NCBI RefSeq assembly: GCF_031432425.1
Contig: NZ_JAVKPH010000001.1
Span: 343,381-407,380 of the forward strand
From: Ruixingdingia sedimenti
GTDB lineage: Bacteria; Pseudomonadota; Alphaproteobacteria; Rhodobacterales; Rhodobacteraceae
Direction of reading: 5' to 3'
Length of the DNA: 64,000 bases
In this document: positions 1 through 8,160 of the stretch, in pieces
How the letters are laid out: each line of letters opens with the position of its first letter
Position numbering within the stretch: position 1 is the stretch's first letter
Made by a program: the position numbers and the translations under genes
Notes under the pieces: model-generated
The model's input: the letters and a program-made list of their open reading frames with translations, nothing else
Database searches by the model: none
What the model was told of the DNA's origin: nothing

Positions 1-1384
1 CCGGTTCGGCCAGCCTTGCCGCGATGTCGGGGAAAAGCCGCGCGAATTCGCCGCCGTGCGGGGTCAGCACGCAACGGTCGTGCAGCGCGCCGAACAGCGC
101 CGGGTCGCGGGCGAGCAGGGTCAGGGCGTCGGCGTCGAGGACCGTGGCGGGCCGCCTTGCCCCCGATCGCGACATGTGACGCCTGAGAGCCTCCGGCAGA
201 TCGGCCATATGCGCGGGCACCTCACCCATTCGCAGCGTGTCGAGGACCCTTTCCACCACCCGCCTTTCGCGCAGGCCCGTCCCCAACCCCGGGCCGAGGC
301 AGATCGTCCCGATCCGCCGGTCCTCCAGCAGCCGCGCCAGCGCAGCCGCATCCGCCACCGGCCGCAGCATCACCGCATCCAGCCGCGCGGCGTTTTCCGC
401 CACCGCCCCGGGCGGGCAGCCGACCGTTACCAGCCCCGCCCCCATGCGCAGCGCCCCGCGCGCGGCAAGGCGGGCGGCGCCGCCGCGCCCCGGCGGGCCG
501 GAAAGGACGAACACATGGCCGAAGCTGAACTTCTGCGCCAGATGCGCCTCGGTCCAGCCGGCCTTGCCGAGCATTTCCGCCGCGAGGGCGCCGGGATGGA
601 AGCTGCGGTGGATGTCGTCGCGGGGCACCGGGGCCACCAGACCCAGACGGACCGGCCGGAACGTCCCCAGCCAACGGCCGCCGGCCTGCCGGGGGGCCGT
701 GTACTGCCGCCAGGGGGCGATGCCGATGTCATGCACGGCCAGCCGGCCGCAGAGGTGCGGCCCCTCGGCCAGATAATGCCCGGCCTTGGGGCTGTCGAAG
801 GTCACGGTCAGCCGGGCGCGGGGCTTGTCCCACCCGGGATGCAGACTGCGCCCGCTGTCGAGGCACAGGACCGATGGCGCATCCACCGCGACCAGCCGCG
901 GCGCGTAATGGCCCGCATCGCCGTTCCGCCCGCCGATATGGGTCAGCACGTCGAGGATGTCCCCCTCCGGCGCGCGCGAAAGCCCGGTGCCGAAGATCGC
1001 ATCGACATAGAGCTCGCCCGGCGGGCCGGCGCGCAGCGCGCGTTCGGTCAGCGGTTCGACCGGCCCGTAGGCCCACCAGCGGCGCGCGTTGATCGCGGCA
1101 TCGCGGGGCATCGCCTGCGCAGCCGCGGCGGCCAGCACCCGCACCGCCCACCCGCGTTCCCGCAACAGCCGCGCCACGACAAACCCGTCGCCGCCGTTAT
1201 TGCCCGGCCCGCACAGCACCACGGCGCGGGGCGTGTCCTCGGCCAGTTCCGGCCATTCGGCCAGAATCGCCGCAACCACCCCCCGCCCGGCGCGCTCCAT
1301 CAGTTCCAGCCCGGTCACGGCGCCGCTGTCGATCGCCGCCTTCTCGATGGCGCGCATTTGGGCAGAGGTCAGAAGTTCGGGCAT
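1..1384 (-). CDS. nnr: Bifunctional NAD(P)H-hydrate epimerase / ADP-dependent NAD(P)H-hydrate dehydratase, 3' end cut by window
   Basis: This enzyme repairs damaged NAD(P)H hydrates: the N-terminal YjeF domain epimerises them and the C-terminal kinase-like domain dehydrates them using ADP. Read on the reverse strand, the protein starts MPELLTSAQMRAIE. It has the epimerase motif GPGNNGGDGF near residues 59-68, then dehydratase motifs GAGLVTV, LGPGLG, VLDADALTLLA and LTPHGGEF. About 460 residues are visible; the family is usually about 500-540, so the last part of the dehydratase domain lies outside the window. An in-frame ATG 12 bases upstream (1396) is an alternative start; I prefer 1384 because a GGAA lies just before it, but neither site is strong. 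It diverges from glnB across a shared promoter region. Confidence 0.93.
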   Translation of the reverse strand, partial: MPELLTSAQMRAIEKAAIDSGAVTGLELMERAGRGVVAAILAEWPELAEDTPRAVVLCGPGNNGGDGFVVARLLRERGWAVRVLAAAAAQAMPRDAAINARRWWAYGPVEPLTERALRAGPPGELYVDAIFGTGLSRAPEGDILDVLTHIGGRNGDAGHYAPRLVAVDAPSVLCLDSGRSLHPGWDKPRARLTVTFDSPKAGHYLAEGPHLCGRLAVHDIGIAPWRQYTAPRQAGGRWLGTFRPVRLGLVAPVPRDDIHRSFHPGALAAEMLGKAGWTEAHLAQKFSFGHVFVLSGPPGRGGAARLAARGALRMGAGLVTVGCPPGAVAENAARLDAVMLRPVADAAALARLLEDRRIGTICLGPGLGTGLRERRVVERVLDTLRMGEVPAHMADLPEALRRHMSRSGARRPATVLDADALTLLARDPALFGALHDRCVLTPHGGEFARLFPDIAARLAEP

Positions 1385-1427
1385 GTTTTCCGGCATCCGC
1401 TTTGCAAACAGGTCATCCTGCGGTCAC

Positions 1428-1448
1428 ATTGCACATATTTTGTGCAAT
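1428..1448. promoter_or_regulatory. NtrC-type operator between nnr and glnB
   Basis: A perfect inverted repeat, ATTGCACA-TATTT-TGTGCAAT, lies 109-129 bases upstream of the glnB start and about 45-65 bases upstream of nnr. The core TGCAC(A)-N5-(T)GTGCA has the spacing of the known enterobacterial NtrC site (TGCACC-N5-GGTGCA). In Rhodobacter capsulatus glnBA is known to be NtrC-activated. Binding here is inferred from the motif and context only. Confidence 0.7.
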
Positions 1449-1556
1449 CTCCGCCTTTTCCGCAGCCCCCGCCCCCGGCGCCCCTGCCGCCGCATTGTCC
1501 CTTCGCCGCGAAAGTGGTGTTCAGGCTGCACGAGAGACGCAAGGGAGTCGGCCGGG

Positions 1557-1895
1557 ATGAAGAAGATCGAGGCGATCATCAAGCCGTTCAAGCTCGATGA
1601 GGTCAAGGAGGCGCTGCAAGAGGTCGGCATCCAGGGCCTGAGCGTGATCGAGGTCAAGGGCTTCGGCCGCCAGAAGGGTCATACGGAACTCTACCGCGGC
1701 GCCGAATATGTCGTCGATTTCCTGCCCAAAGTGAAGATCGAGGTGGTCGTCACCGACGACATGGTGGACCCGGCCATCGAGGCGATCATCGCCGCCGCCC
1801 GCACCGACAAGATCGGCGACGGCAAGATCTTCGTCAGCCCCGTCGAACAGGCGATCCGCATCCGCACCGGCGAAACCGGCGACGACGCGGTCTGA
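1557..1895 (+). CDS. glnB: Nitrogen regulatory protein P-II (GlnB)
   Basis: Small trimeric signal protein that reports 2-oxoglutarate, ATP/ADP and nitrogen status and controls glutamine synthetase adenylylation and the NtrB/NtrC system. The 112-residue product has the standard P-II length. Tyr51 in the T-loop (RGAEYVVDF), the uridylylation site, is present, as is the C-terminal region EQAIRIRTGETG. The start has an AAGGGAG ribosome site about nine bases upstream. It lies 70 bases ahead of glnA on the same strand, the classic glnBA operon, downstream of an NtrC-like palindrome. GlnK is the main paralogue with a similar sequence, but the glnA linkage favours glnB. Confidence 0.97.
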   Translation: MKKIEAIIKPFKLDEVKEALQEVGIQGLSVIEVKGFGRQKGHTELYRGAEYVVDFLPKVKIEVVVTDDMVDPAIEAIIAAARTDKIGDGKIFVSPVEQAIRIRTGETGDDAV

Positions 1896-1965
1896 GCCCT
1901 ACCCCCATTCCCATCCGCGGGCCGCCGCCCGCATCCGCAATCCCGCACGGAAGGACCCGATTGAC

Positions 1966-3375
1966 ATGAGCAAGATCGCCGACGCGCTCCGGCTGATGAA
2001 CGACGAGGAGGTCGAATATGTCGACATCCGCTTCACCGATCCCCGCGGCAGGCTCCAGCATGTGACGCTGGTGGCCGATCTGGTGGACGAGGACTTCTTC
2101 GAGGAAGGCTTCATGTTCGACGGATCCAGCATCGCCGGCTGGAAGACCATCGACCAGTCGGACATGAAGCTGATGCCCGATGCCGGTTCGGTCTACATCG
2201 ACCCGTTCTATGCCGAAAAGACGATGTGCGTGCACTGCAACGTGGCCGAGCCCGACACCGGCGAGCCCTACAGCCGCGACCCGCGCGGCACCGCGGTGAA
2301 GGCAGAGGCCTATCTGAAATCCACCGGCATCGGCGACACGGCCTATTTCGGCCCCGAGGCGGAATTCTTCATCTTCGACGACGTGCGCTATTCGGTCACG
2401 CCCGCGAAGGTCGCCTACCAGATCGACGCCGAGGCCGCGGCCTGGAACACCGACACTGTGCTGGAAGGCGGCAACCTCGCCCATCGCGCGGCGCACAAGG
2501 GCGGCTATTTCCCGGTGAACCCCGTGGACGAGGCGCAGGACCTGCGCGGCGAGATGCTGTCGACCATGAAGCGCATGGGCATGAAGGTCGACAAGCACCA
2601 CCACGAGGTCGCGACCTGCCAGCACGAACTGGGCATGATCTTCGGCGGTCTGGTCGAACAGGCCGACAACATGCAGAAGTACAAATACGTCATCCACAAC
2701 GTCGCCCATGCCTATGGCAAGACGGTGACGTTCATGCCCAAGCCGATGAAGGGCGACAACGGGTCGGGGATGCATGTCAACATGTCGATCTGGAAGGACG
2801 GCAAGCCGCTGTTCGCCGGCGACAAATATGCCGACCTGAGCCAGGAGGCGCTGTGGTTCATCGGCGGCATCCTCAAGCACGCCAAGGCGCTGAACGCGCT
2901 GACCAACCCCTCGACCAACAGCTACAAGCGGCTGATCCCGGGGTTCGAGGCCCCCGTCCTGCGCGCCTATTCGGCCCGCAACCGTTCGGGCTGCGTGCGG
3001 ATCCCGTGGACGGAAAGCCCCAAGGCCAAGCGTGTCGAGGCCCGCTTTCCCGACCCGACGGCCAACCCCTATCTGTGCTTCTCGGCGCTGCTGATGGCGG
3101 GGCTGGACGGGATCCGCAACAAGATCGACCCGGGCCCGGCCTCGGACAAGGATCTCTACGATCTGCCGCCCGAGGAACTGGCCGAAATCCCGACCGTCTG
3201 CGGTTCCCTGCGCGAGGCGCTGGAGGAACTGGAAAAGGACATGGATTTCCTGCTGGCGGGCGACGTGTTCACCAAGGACCAGCTGGAAGGCTACATCGCG
3301 CTGAAGTGGGAAGAGGTCTATGCCTACGAGCATACGCCCCATCCGATCGAATATGCGATGTACTACAGCTGCTGA
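1966..3375 (+). CDS. glnA: Type I glutamine synthetase
   Basis: Converts glutamate, ammonia and ATP to glutamine; cytoplasmic dodecamer and the main ammonium-assimilating enzyme. The 469-residue length matches GSI-beta enzymes. The N-terminal beta-grasp segment (FMFDGSSIAGW), the ATP site (KPMKGDNGSGMH) and the metal-binding FGPEAEFFIFD segment are visible. Tyr398 sits in KDLYDLPPEE, the adenylylation site that responds to GlnE and P-II. A GGAAGGA ribosome site precedes the ATG. It is the second gene of glnBA and is followed by a strong terminator, so transcription probably ends here. Confidence 0.98.
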   Translation: MSKIADALRLMNDEEVEYVDIRFTDPRGRLQHVTLVADLVDEDFFEEGFMFDGSSIAGWKTIDQSDMKLMPDAGSVYIDPFYAEKTMCVHCNVAEPDTGEPYSRDPRGTAVKAEAYLKSTGIGDTAYFGPEAEFFIFDDVRYSVTPAKVAYQIDAEAAAWNTDTVLEGGNLAHRAAHKGGYFPVNPVDEAQDLRGEMLSTMKRMGMKVDKHHHEVATCQHELGMIFGGLVEQADNMQKYKYVIHNVAHAYGKTVTFMPKPMKGDNGSGMHVNMSIWKDGKPLFAGDKYADLSQEALWFIGGILKHAKALNALTNPSTNSYKRLIPGFEAPVLRAYSARNRSGCVRIPWTESPKAKRVEARFPDPTANPYLCFSALLMAGLDGIRNKIDPGPASDKDLYDLPPEELAEIPTVCGSLREALEELEKDMDFLLAGDVFTKDQLEGYIALKWEEVYAYEHTPHPIEYAMYYSC

Positions 3376-3410
3376 GTCGCCGCGACGCAGCACAACTTGC
3401 AATTGTGCAC

Positions 3411-3436
3411 AGAGGGCGCCCACGGGCGCCCTTTTC
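3411..3436 (+). terminator. Rho-independent terminator of glnBA
   Basis: The 8-bp arms AGGGCGCC (3413-3420) and GGCGCCCT (3425-3432) enclose a 4-base loop and run into TTTT. It begins about 35 bases after the glnA stop and separates glnBA from the next gene. Confidence 0.85.
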
Positions 3437-3570
3437 CACCTCAACTTGCACACGTATACGGTAGCAGAACACAACCCAAGGTTACTTTTCCATTAATTTG
3501 ACACATTTGGCACCCATTCCGGGCTTGTTTCGCGGCAATCGTTTCCAAGACCTTAACTGGAGGGCTGAAC

Positions 3571-4725
3571 ATGTGCTCAGTTACCGACAGTACGATTGCC
3601 GCGCTGTTTTACGCGCAGAAGCCCGGCTTCAACTTTGCCCGGCTCATCGCCGATCTGGACGCAGCCCTGTCGGGCTGCCCGCACGAGTCCCGCAAGCTCC
3701 AGTGGGATCATGACGACATCGCCTTTCTGGATGTCGACGGCACCCGCATCTCGCTGTGCTGGGCCGAGGATCTGACCGGCCCGCGCCACGGGCTGATGAC
3801 CGTCGCGGTCGGCCCCGGCCCCGCCTCGCCGGAAAACGATCCGCTGGCGCCGCGGCGCGAGGCGATCTGCCGGCTGATCGCGGACCGCATCGCCACCCGC
3901 ATGCCGCCCCTTTGCACGATCTGGGACCATGCCGAAGGCGTGCTGAACGCCGACCGGCTGGACGACCTGTCCGAGGTGCTGGCGGTGCGCGCCTGGCGGA
4001 CCGCATCGGACCTGCTGCGCGAGGAAGAAGAGGATCTGGCCGAACCCGCGGACGTGACCCCCGCACCGGCGCCGGAAATGGCCCATGCGGGCGCCGCCGC
4101 CGCGCCCGATCCGGTGCGCCCCGATCCGGTACGGGCCGAACCCGTGCGCCCGGTCCGGCCCGCACGGGCCAAGGTACGCACGGCACGCACCGCGCATCCG
4201 CTGCGCGACCGCGCGGCCGCCGACAGCGATACCGTGTCGCGGCTGATGGCGCGGATGGACGAAGAGCTCGCCCGCGCCAGCGCGCCCGAGAACCTGTCCG
4301 ATCCCTGCGTGATCCCCGAGGAGGTTCTGGCCTCGCAGCGCAGCGCACAGCGCGCCGCCCGTGCCCGCGCCCGCACCGCCCTGCGGATGACACCGCCCAA
4401 GGTGGAAACCCGCATCGCCAACGACATGCCGGACCTGCCGCGCCCAAAGACGGCTGAGGCGCACCGGCTGCGCGAAGCCCTCTACCCCGAACCCGAGGCG
4501 GCCCCGCAGGCCGAACCTCCCGGGCTTCCGGCGCGGGCGGCGGTCGGCGCGCTCAGCGCGGCGCTGGTGGTGGCGGCCCCGCCGGTGGGGGCGGCGCTGG
4601 TGGTCTACAACACGCTTCGCGGCGCCGATCTGCGGCTGACCGCGCGCGCCACGGCGCTGACGGGGGCCTTCGTCGGTCTGGCGCAGGTGCCGGTGGTGCA
4701 GGCGGCGCTGGCGGCGATGATCTGA
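3571..4725 (+). CDS. Uncharacterised protein with Pro/Ala/Arg-rich middle and C-terminal membrane segments
   Basis: I do not recognise a named family. The 384-residue product has a globular N-terminal part (about residues 1-150, starting MCSVTDSTIAALFYAQKPGF). A low-complexity charged and proline-rich middle follows, with a repeated D/E-PVR motif near residues 185-205. The C-terminal 60 residues are hydrophobic and can form one or two membrane helices (ALSAALVVAAPPVGAALVV and a second segment to the end). A good GGAGG ribosome site supports the start. It stands alone between the glnA terminator and purB. The domain layout suggests a cytoplasmic head tethered to the inner membrane by its C-terminus; its role is unknown. 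Confidence 0.85.
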   Translation: MCSVTDSTIAALFYAQKPGFNFARLIADLDAALSGCPHESRKLQWDHDDIAFLDVDGTRISLCWAEDLTGPRHGLMTVAVGPGPASPENDPLAPRREAICRLIADRIATRMPPLCTIWDHAEGVLNADRLDDLSEVLAVRAWRTASDLLREEEEDLAEPADVTPAPAPEMAHAGAAAAPDPVRPDPVRAEPVRPVRPARAKVRTARTAHPLRDRAAADSDTVSRLMARMDEELARASAPENLSDPCVIPEEVLASQRSAQRAARARARTALRMTPPKVETRIANDMPDLPRPKTAEAHRLREALYPEPEAAPQAEPPGLPARAAVGALSAALVVAAPPVGAALVVYNTLRGADLRLTARATALTGAFVGLAQVPVVQAALAAMI

Positions 4726-4748
4726 ACCGGCCGCAGGATGCAGCTACC

Positions 4749-4772
4749 GCCCGCGGGGTCGCCCCCGCGGGC
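4749..4772 (+). terminator. GC-rich hairpin after the uncharacterised gene
   Basis: Arms GCCCGCGGGG (4749-4758) and CCCCGCGGGC (4763-4772) enclose a 4-base loop. It lies 24 bases after the stop of the preceding gene and about 100 bases before purB. There is no T-run, so it is a terminator-like hairpin rather than a certain terminator. Confidence 0.5.
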
Positions 4773-4869
4773 GCAATTCGTTCCGGCGCCCGCCTGCGCG
4801 GCCCGGAACCCGCTTGCCGCGCGGGGGGCATGGCGCTAAGGCAGGCCCGCAACGACGAAAGGCCCCGCC

Positions 4870-6174
4870 ATGATCCCTCGCTATGCCCGCCCCGAGATGG
4901 TGGCCATCTGGTCGCCCGAAACGCGTTTCCGCATCTGGTTCGAGATCGAGGCCCATGCCTGCGACGCGCAGGCCGACCTGGGCGTGATCCCGCGCGCGAA
5001 CGCAGAGGCCGTGTGGCGCGCGAAGGACGTGCAGTTCGACGTGGCCCGCATCGACGAGATCGAGGCGGTGACGAAACATGACGTGATCGCCTTCCTGACC
5101 CATCTGGCCGAACATGTGGGGGCGGACGAGGCGCGGTTCGTCCATCAGGGCATGACCTCTTCGGACGTGCTCGACACCTGCCTGAACATCCAGCTGGTGC
5201 GCGCGGCCGACCTGCTGATGAAGGGCGTGGACCGCGTGCTGGCCGCCCTGAAGCTGCGGGCCGAGGAACACAAATACACCCCCCGCATCGGCCGCAGCCA
5301 CGGCATCCACGCCGAACCCACCACCATGGGCCTGACCTTCGCGCGCTTTTACGCCGAAATGGCCCGCGCCCGCCGCCGGCTGGAAGCGGCGCGGGCAGAG
5401 GTGGCGACGGGCGCGATTTCCGGCGCCGTCGGCACCTTCGCCAATATCGACCCGCGCGTGGAAGAGCATGTGTGCAAGATGCTCGGGCTGGAACCGGAGC
5501 CGATTTCGACGCAGGTGATCCCGCGCGACCGGCACGCGATGTATTTCGCCACCCTGGGCGTGATCGCCTCCAGCATCGAAAACATCGCCATCGAGATCCG
5601 CCACATGCAGCGCACCGAGGTGCTGGAGGCCGAGGAATATTTCAGCCCCGGCCAGAAGGGGTCCTCGGCCATGCCGCACAAGCGCAACCCGGTGCTGACC
5701 GAAAACCTGACCGGCCTTGCCCGGCTGGTGCGCATGGCGGTGGTGCCGGCGATGGAGAACGTGGCGCTCTGGCACGAACGCGACATCAGCCATTCCAGCG
5801 TGGAACGCGGCATCGGCCCCGACACCACCGTGCATCTGGATTTCGCGCTGCACCGGCTGGCCGGGGTGATCGAGAAGCTGGTGGTCTACCCCGACAACAT
5901 GATGAAGAACCTCAACAAGTTCTCGGGCCTGGTGATGAGCCAGCGGGTGCTGCTGGCGCTGACGCAGGCGGGCGTGTCGCGCGAGGACGCTTACCGGCTG
6001 GTGCAGCGCAATGCGATGAAGGTCTGGGAACGGGGCGCCGATTTCAAGACCGAACTGCTGGCCGACGCAGAGGTGACGGCGGCGCTGTCGCCGGCGGAGA
6101 TCGAGGAGAAATTCGACCTCGGCTATCACACCAGGCATGTCGACACGATCTTTGCCCGGGTGTTCGGCGCCTGA
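4870..6174 (+). CDS. purB: Adenylosuccinate lyase
   Basis: Catalyses two beta-eliminations in purine synthesis: SAICAR to AICAR, and adenylosuccinate to AMP, each releasing fumarate. The 434-residue protein belongs to the fumarase/aspartase superfamily. The fold's conserved regions are all visible: GMTSSDVLD near residues 94-102, GRSHGIHAEP near 141-150, and the signature loop SSAMPHKRNP near 265-274. The length is standard. It is followed by a short secreted-peptide gene and an orphan fliG on the same strand, with no evident functional link. The start is the first in-frame ATG after the upstream hairpin. Confidence 0.98.
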   Translation: MIPRYARPEMVAIWSPETRFRIWFEIEAHACDAQADLGVIPRANAEAVWRAKDVQFDVARIDEIEAVTKHDVIAFLTHLAEHVGADEARFVHQGMTSSDVLDTCLNIQLVRAADLLMKGVDRVLAALKLRAEEHKYTPRIGRSHGIHAEPTTMGLTFARFYAEMARARRRLEAARAEVATGAISGAVGTFANIDPRVEEHVCKMLGLEPEPISTQVIPRDRHAMYFATLGVIASSIENIAIEIRHMQRTEVLEAEEYFSPGQKGSSAMPHKRNPVLTENLTGLARLVRMAVVPAMENVALWHERDISHSSVERGIGPDTTVHLDFALHRLAGVIEKLVVYPDNMMKNLNKFSGLVMSQRVLLALTQAGVSREDAYRLVQRNAMKVWERGADFKTELLADAEVTAALSPAEIEEKFDLGYHTRHVDTIFARVFGA

Positions 6175-6227
6175 GGCTTGCGGCGAATCGGCTTTCGCGC
6201 TGTGCTGGGGATCGGAAGGAGACGCCG

Positions 6228-6374
6228 ATGACCCCTGCCCGCGCGCTGGCCGCAACCCTGTTCCTGCTGCTGCCCGGTGCCGTGCTGGCGCAGGGCTGCC
6301 CCTCGCCGCCCGGTTGCGGCCCGGGCCAGATCTGGGATCCCGACAAGGGCACCTGCGTCCATATCCTCGCCTGA
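6228..6374 (+). CDS. Small secreted cysteine-containing peptide
   Basis: A 48-residue ORF, MTPARALAATLFLLLPGAVL..., with a clear Sec signal peptide ending at an AxA-like site (VLAQ). The mature piece is only about 25 residues. It carries three cysteines in the pattern C-x6-C-x12-C around GPGQIWDPDKGTC, which resembles the core of very small Cys-rich or chitin-binding-like modules. A strong GGAAGGA ribosome site lies eight bases before the ATG, which argues that it is translated. It sits 53 bases after purB and 64 bases before fliG. I cannot assign a function; the fold similarity is only suggestive. Confidence 0.7.
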   Translation: MTPARALAATLFLLLPGAVLAQGCPSPPGCGPGQIWDPDKGTCVHILA

Positions 6375-6400
6375 GCGCGTTCACCGCGCCTTAACCGGCA

Positions 6401-6419
6401 CCGGGGCAGACTGCCCCGG
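6401..6419 (+). terminator. Hairpin between the small peptide gene and fliG
   Basis: Arms CCGGGGCA and TGCCCCGG with a 3-base loop lie in the 64-base gap before fliG. A TTAACC word precedes it. No T-run follows, so it may act as an attenuator or mRNA stabiliser rather than a full terminator. Confidence 0.4.
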
Positions 6420-6438
6420 AAGAAGCCGGAGGTAAGCA

Positions 6439-7506
6439 ATGGCGCAGGAACTGGCCCGCATCATGCCCGTGCGGGCGACGCCCCCCGTGGCCGGGGGCCC
6501 CGCCCCCAAACCGCTGTCGAACCGCGAAAAGGCCGCGGTGATCGTGCGGCTGCTGCTGGCCGAGGGCGCGCCCCTGCCGCTGTCGGCGCTGCCCGAACAC
6601 ATGCAGGCGGCGCTGACCGAACAGATGGGCGCGATGCGGATCGTGGACCGCACCACGTTGGGCGCGGTGGTCGAGGAATTCCTGGCCGAACTCGATTCGG
6701 TCGGGCTCGCCTTCCCCGGCGGGATCGAGGGCGCGCTGTCGGTGATGGACGGCCATATCAGCGCCACCGCCGCCTCGCGCCTGCGCCGGCTCGCGGCGGC
6801 CTCGGCCCGGGCGGACCCCTGGGACCGGCTGGTGGCGCTGCCGCCGGAACGGCTGTTGCCGGTGCTGACGGACGAAAGCCCCGAGGTGGGGGCGGTGATG
6901 CTGTCGAAGCTGCCGGTGGGGCGGGCGGCGGACCTGCTGGCGCGGCTGCCGGGCGACCGGGCGCGGCGGCTGGCGCTGGCGGTGTCGCTGACCGGCAATG
7001 TCGATCCCGACACCGTGCGCCGCATCGGCATGGCGCTGGCCGGCCAGCTGGACGCGCAGCCCCCCCGCGCGTTCGAGGTGGGGCCGGTGGAACGGGTGGG
7101 CGCGATCCTCAACGTCACCCCGGCGGCGACGCGCGACGCGGTGCTGGAAGGGTTGCAGGCCGATGACGCGGGTTTCGCCGCGCAGGTGCGCAAGGCGATC
7201 TTCACCTTCGTGCATGTTCCCGCGCGGCTCGCCCCCCGCGACGTGCCCCGCATGGTGCGCGCGATGGACCAGCCGGTGCTGGTCACGGCGCTGGCCGGGG
7301 CGGCGGGGGAGGAACAGCTGGCGACGGCGGATTTCATCCTGTCCAACATGTCCCCCCGCCTGGCGCAGGCCCTGCGCGAAGAGATGGAGGCCCGCGGCAA
7401 GGTGCGCGAACGCGACGCCGAGGCGGCGATGAACACGGTGATCGAAACCATCCGCGGGCTGGAGGCCGCGGGCGAGATCGCGCTGGTGCTGGAGGATGGG
7501 GAGTGA
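6439..7506 (+). CDS. fliG: FliG-family flagellar motor switch protein, orphan and divergent
   Basis: FliG forms the rotor face of the flagellar C-ring and contacts the MotA stator. The 355-residue product has FliG-like length and an N-terminal domain beginning LSNREKAAVIVRLLL. The middle domain has DESPEVGAVMLSKLP where DEHPQ is usual. The C-terminal domain contains NMSPRLAQALREEMEARG and a final LEAAGEIALV. In the C-terminal torque region the usual DDRS charged cluster reads APRD, so key charges are changed. No other flagellar gene is in the window. It could be a true motor protein encoded away from the main cluster, or a repurposed paralogue. A GGAGG ribosome site precedes the ATG. Confidence 0.85.
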   Translation: MAQELARIMPVRATPPVAGGPAPKPLSNREKAAVIVRLLLAEGAPLPLSALPEHMQAALTEQMGAMRIVDRTTLGAVVEEFLAELDSVGLAFPGGIEGALSVMDGHISATAASRLRRLAAASARADPWDRLVALPPERLLPVLTDESPEVGAVMLSKLPVGRAADLLARLPGDRARRLALAVSLTGNVDPDTVRRIGMALAGQLDAQPPRAFEVGPVERVGAILNVTPAATRDAVLEGLQADDAGFAAQVRKAIFTFVHVPARLAPRDVPRMVRAMDQPVLVTALAGAAGEEQLATADFILSNMSPRLAQALREEMEARGKVRERDAEAAMNTVIETIRGLEAAGEIALVLEDGE

Positions 7507-7537
7507 GCGCCCCGGCGGCCTGACCAGCCGCCGCCTC

Positions 7538-7556
7538 GGGGGGCATCGAGCCCCCC
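7538..7556 (+). terminator. GC hairpin after fliG
   Basis: Arms GGGGGGC (7538-7544) and GCCCCCC (7550-7556) enclose a 5-base loop about 30 bases after the fliG stop. There is no T-run. It is a probable transcript end. Confidence 0.5.
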
Positions 7557-7620
7557 TCGCCGGCGCTGCCGCGGCCCGGCGGTGCGCGTTGGCCGTGGTG
7601 TCGGGGACAATGCGGGTGGA

Positions 7621-7670
7621 GGGCGCAGGAGCGCGCCGCGGGGGATATTTGCATCCAGCCTGAAAGGGCG
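7621..7670. repeat. Intergenic palindrome-family repeat, half copy (i)
   Basis: Contains GGGGATATTTGCATCCAGCCTGAA, split here as GGGGATATTT then GCATCCAGCCTGAA. The copy at 63147-63236 has GGGGATATT followed by a near-identical CCAGCCTGAA. It lies between convergent genes. Confidence 0.55.
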
Positions 7671-7762
7671 GGCGGGTTTTCCGGCGAATATGCGGCTCCG
7701 CCATGGGTGGCCCCTGTCGGCTGCGCCGGAACCGGCACGGATCGGCGGGCGCGGCTGTCGCT

Positions 7763-7872
7763 TTGGCCGGGCCGGAGAAAGGAAGCGCACCGGGTTTCGC
7801 CCGCCCATCGCACGGCAGTGCCGCCGGAAACGGAGATCGCCGGAGGAATGGAAAGGCCGGCGCCCGCCATGG
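7763..7872. repeat. Second intergenic repeat type, copy 1
   Basis: By eye this block aligns along about 110 bases with 45798-45905. Both share a GGCCGGGC start, a GGAA-CGCA-CG-GTTTC hairpin-like core, the words CGCCC-TCGC-CG and a final AATGGA-AGGCC-GCGCCCGCC. I estimate identity at roughly 75%. No coding potential is seen. Confidence 0.5.
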
Positions 7873-8119
7873 CGCGCGCGGGCGGACCTCGGAGGCTTGC
7901 GCCTGCGGCCGGGACAATGGCACCGGCAGGGAATGGCGAGGGCGATGGGTCGTCGCCGGCCCGGCCACAAGGTTGGGATTGATCCGCCCACGGCCTGGCC
8001 CCCGGAAAGGTTTGTCCGTGGGAACAGAGGGTCACAGGCCGGGGTCCGCCCCTGCCTCTTTGCGCCTTCGGGATCTTCATGGCATATGTTGGGGATGGAT
8101 CAGGACCCGCGCGGCAGCC

Positions 8120-8160
8120 CCGTTCATTTTCCGTCCGTAAATATCCCCGCCGGAGGTGCA
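8120..8160. repeat. Intergenic palindrome-family repeat, half copy (a)
   Basis: Contains CATTTTCCGTCC followed by AAATATCCCCGCCGGAGG with two bases between, the right-hand half of the repeat family seen complete near 37.2 and 38.2 kb. The matching left half is not clear here. Confidence 0.55.

Noticed and set aside
56..1600. A 514-codon forward ORF at the left end
   Set aside because: It is a shadow of the reverse-strand nnr gene, with an Arg/Pro/His-rich translation and no domain, and it runs through the promoter region of glnB.
3390..3408. GCACAA-N7-TTGTGC after glnA as a second NtrC site
   Set aside because: The spacing is seven rather than five bases and it lies between the glnA stop and its terminator, so it is more likely part of the 3' RNA structure.
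3497..3520. TTTGGCACCC upstream of the unknown gene as a sigma-54 promoter
   Set aside because: The -24-like TGGCAC is present, but no TTGC element occurs at the required -12 distance.
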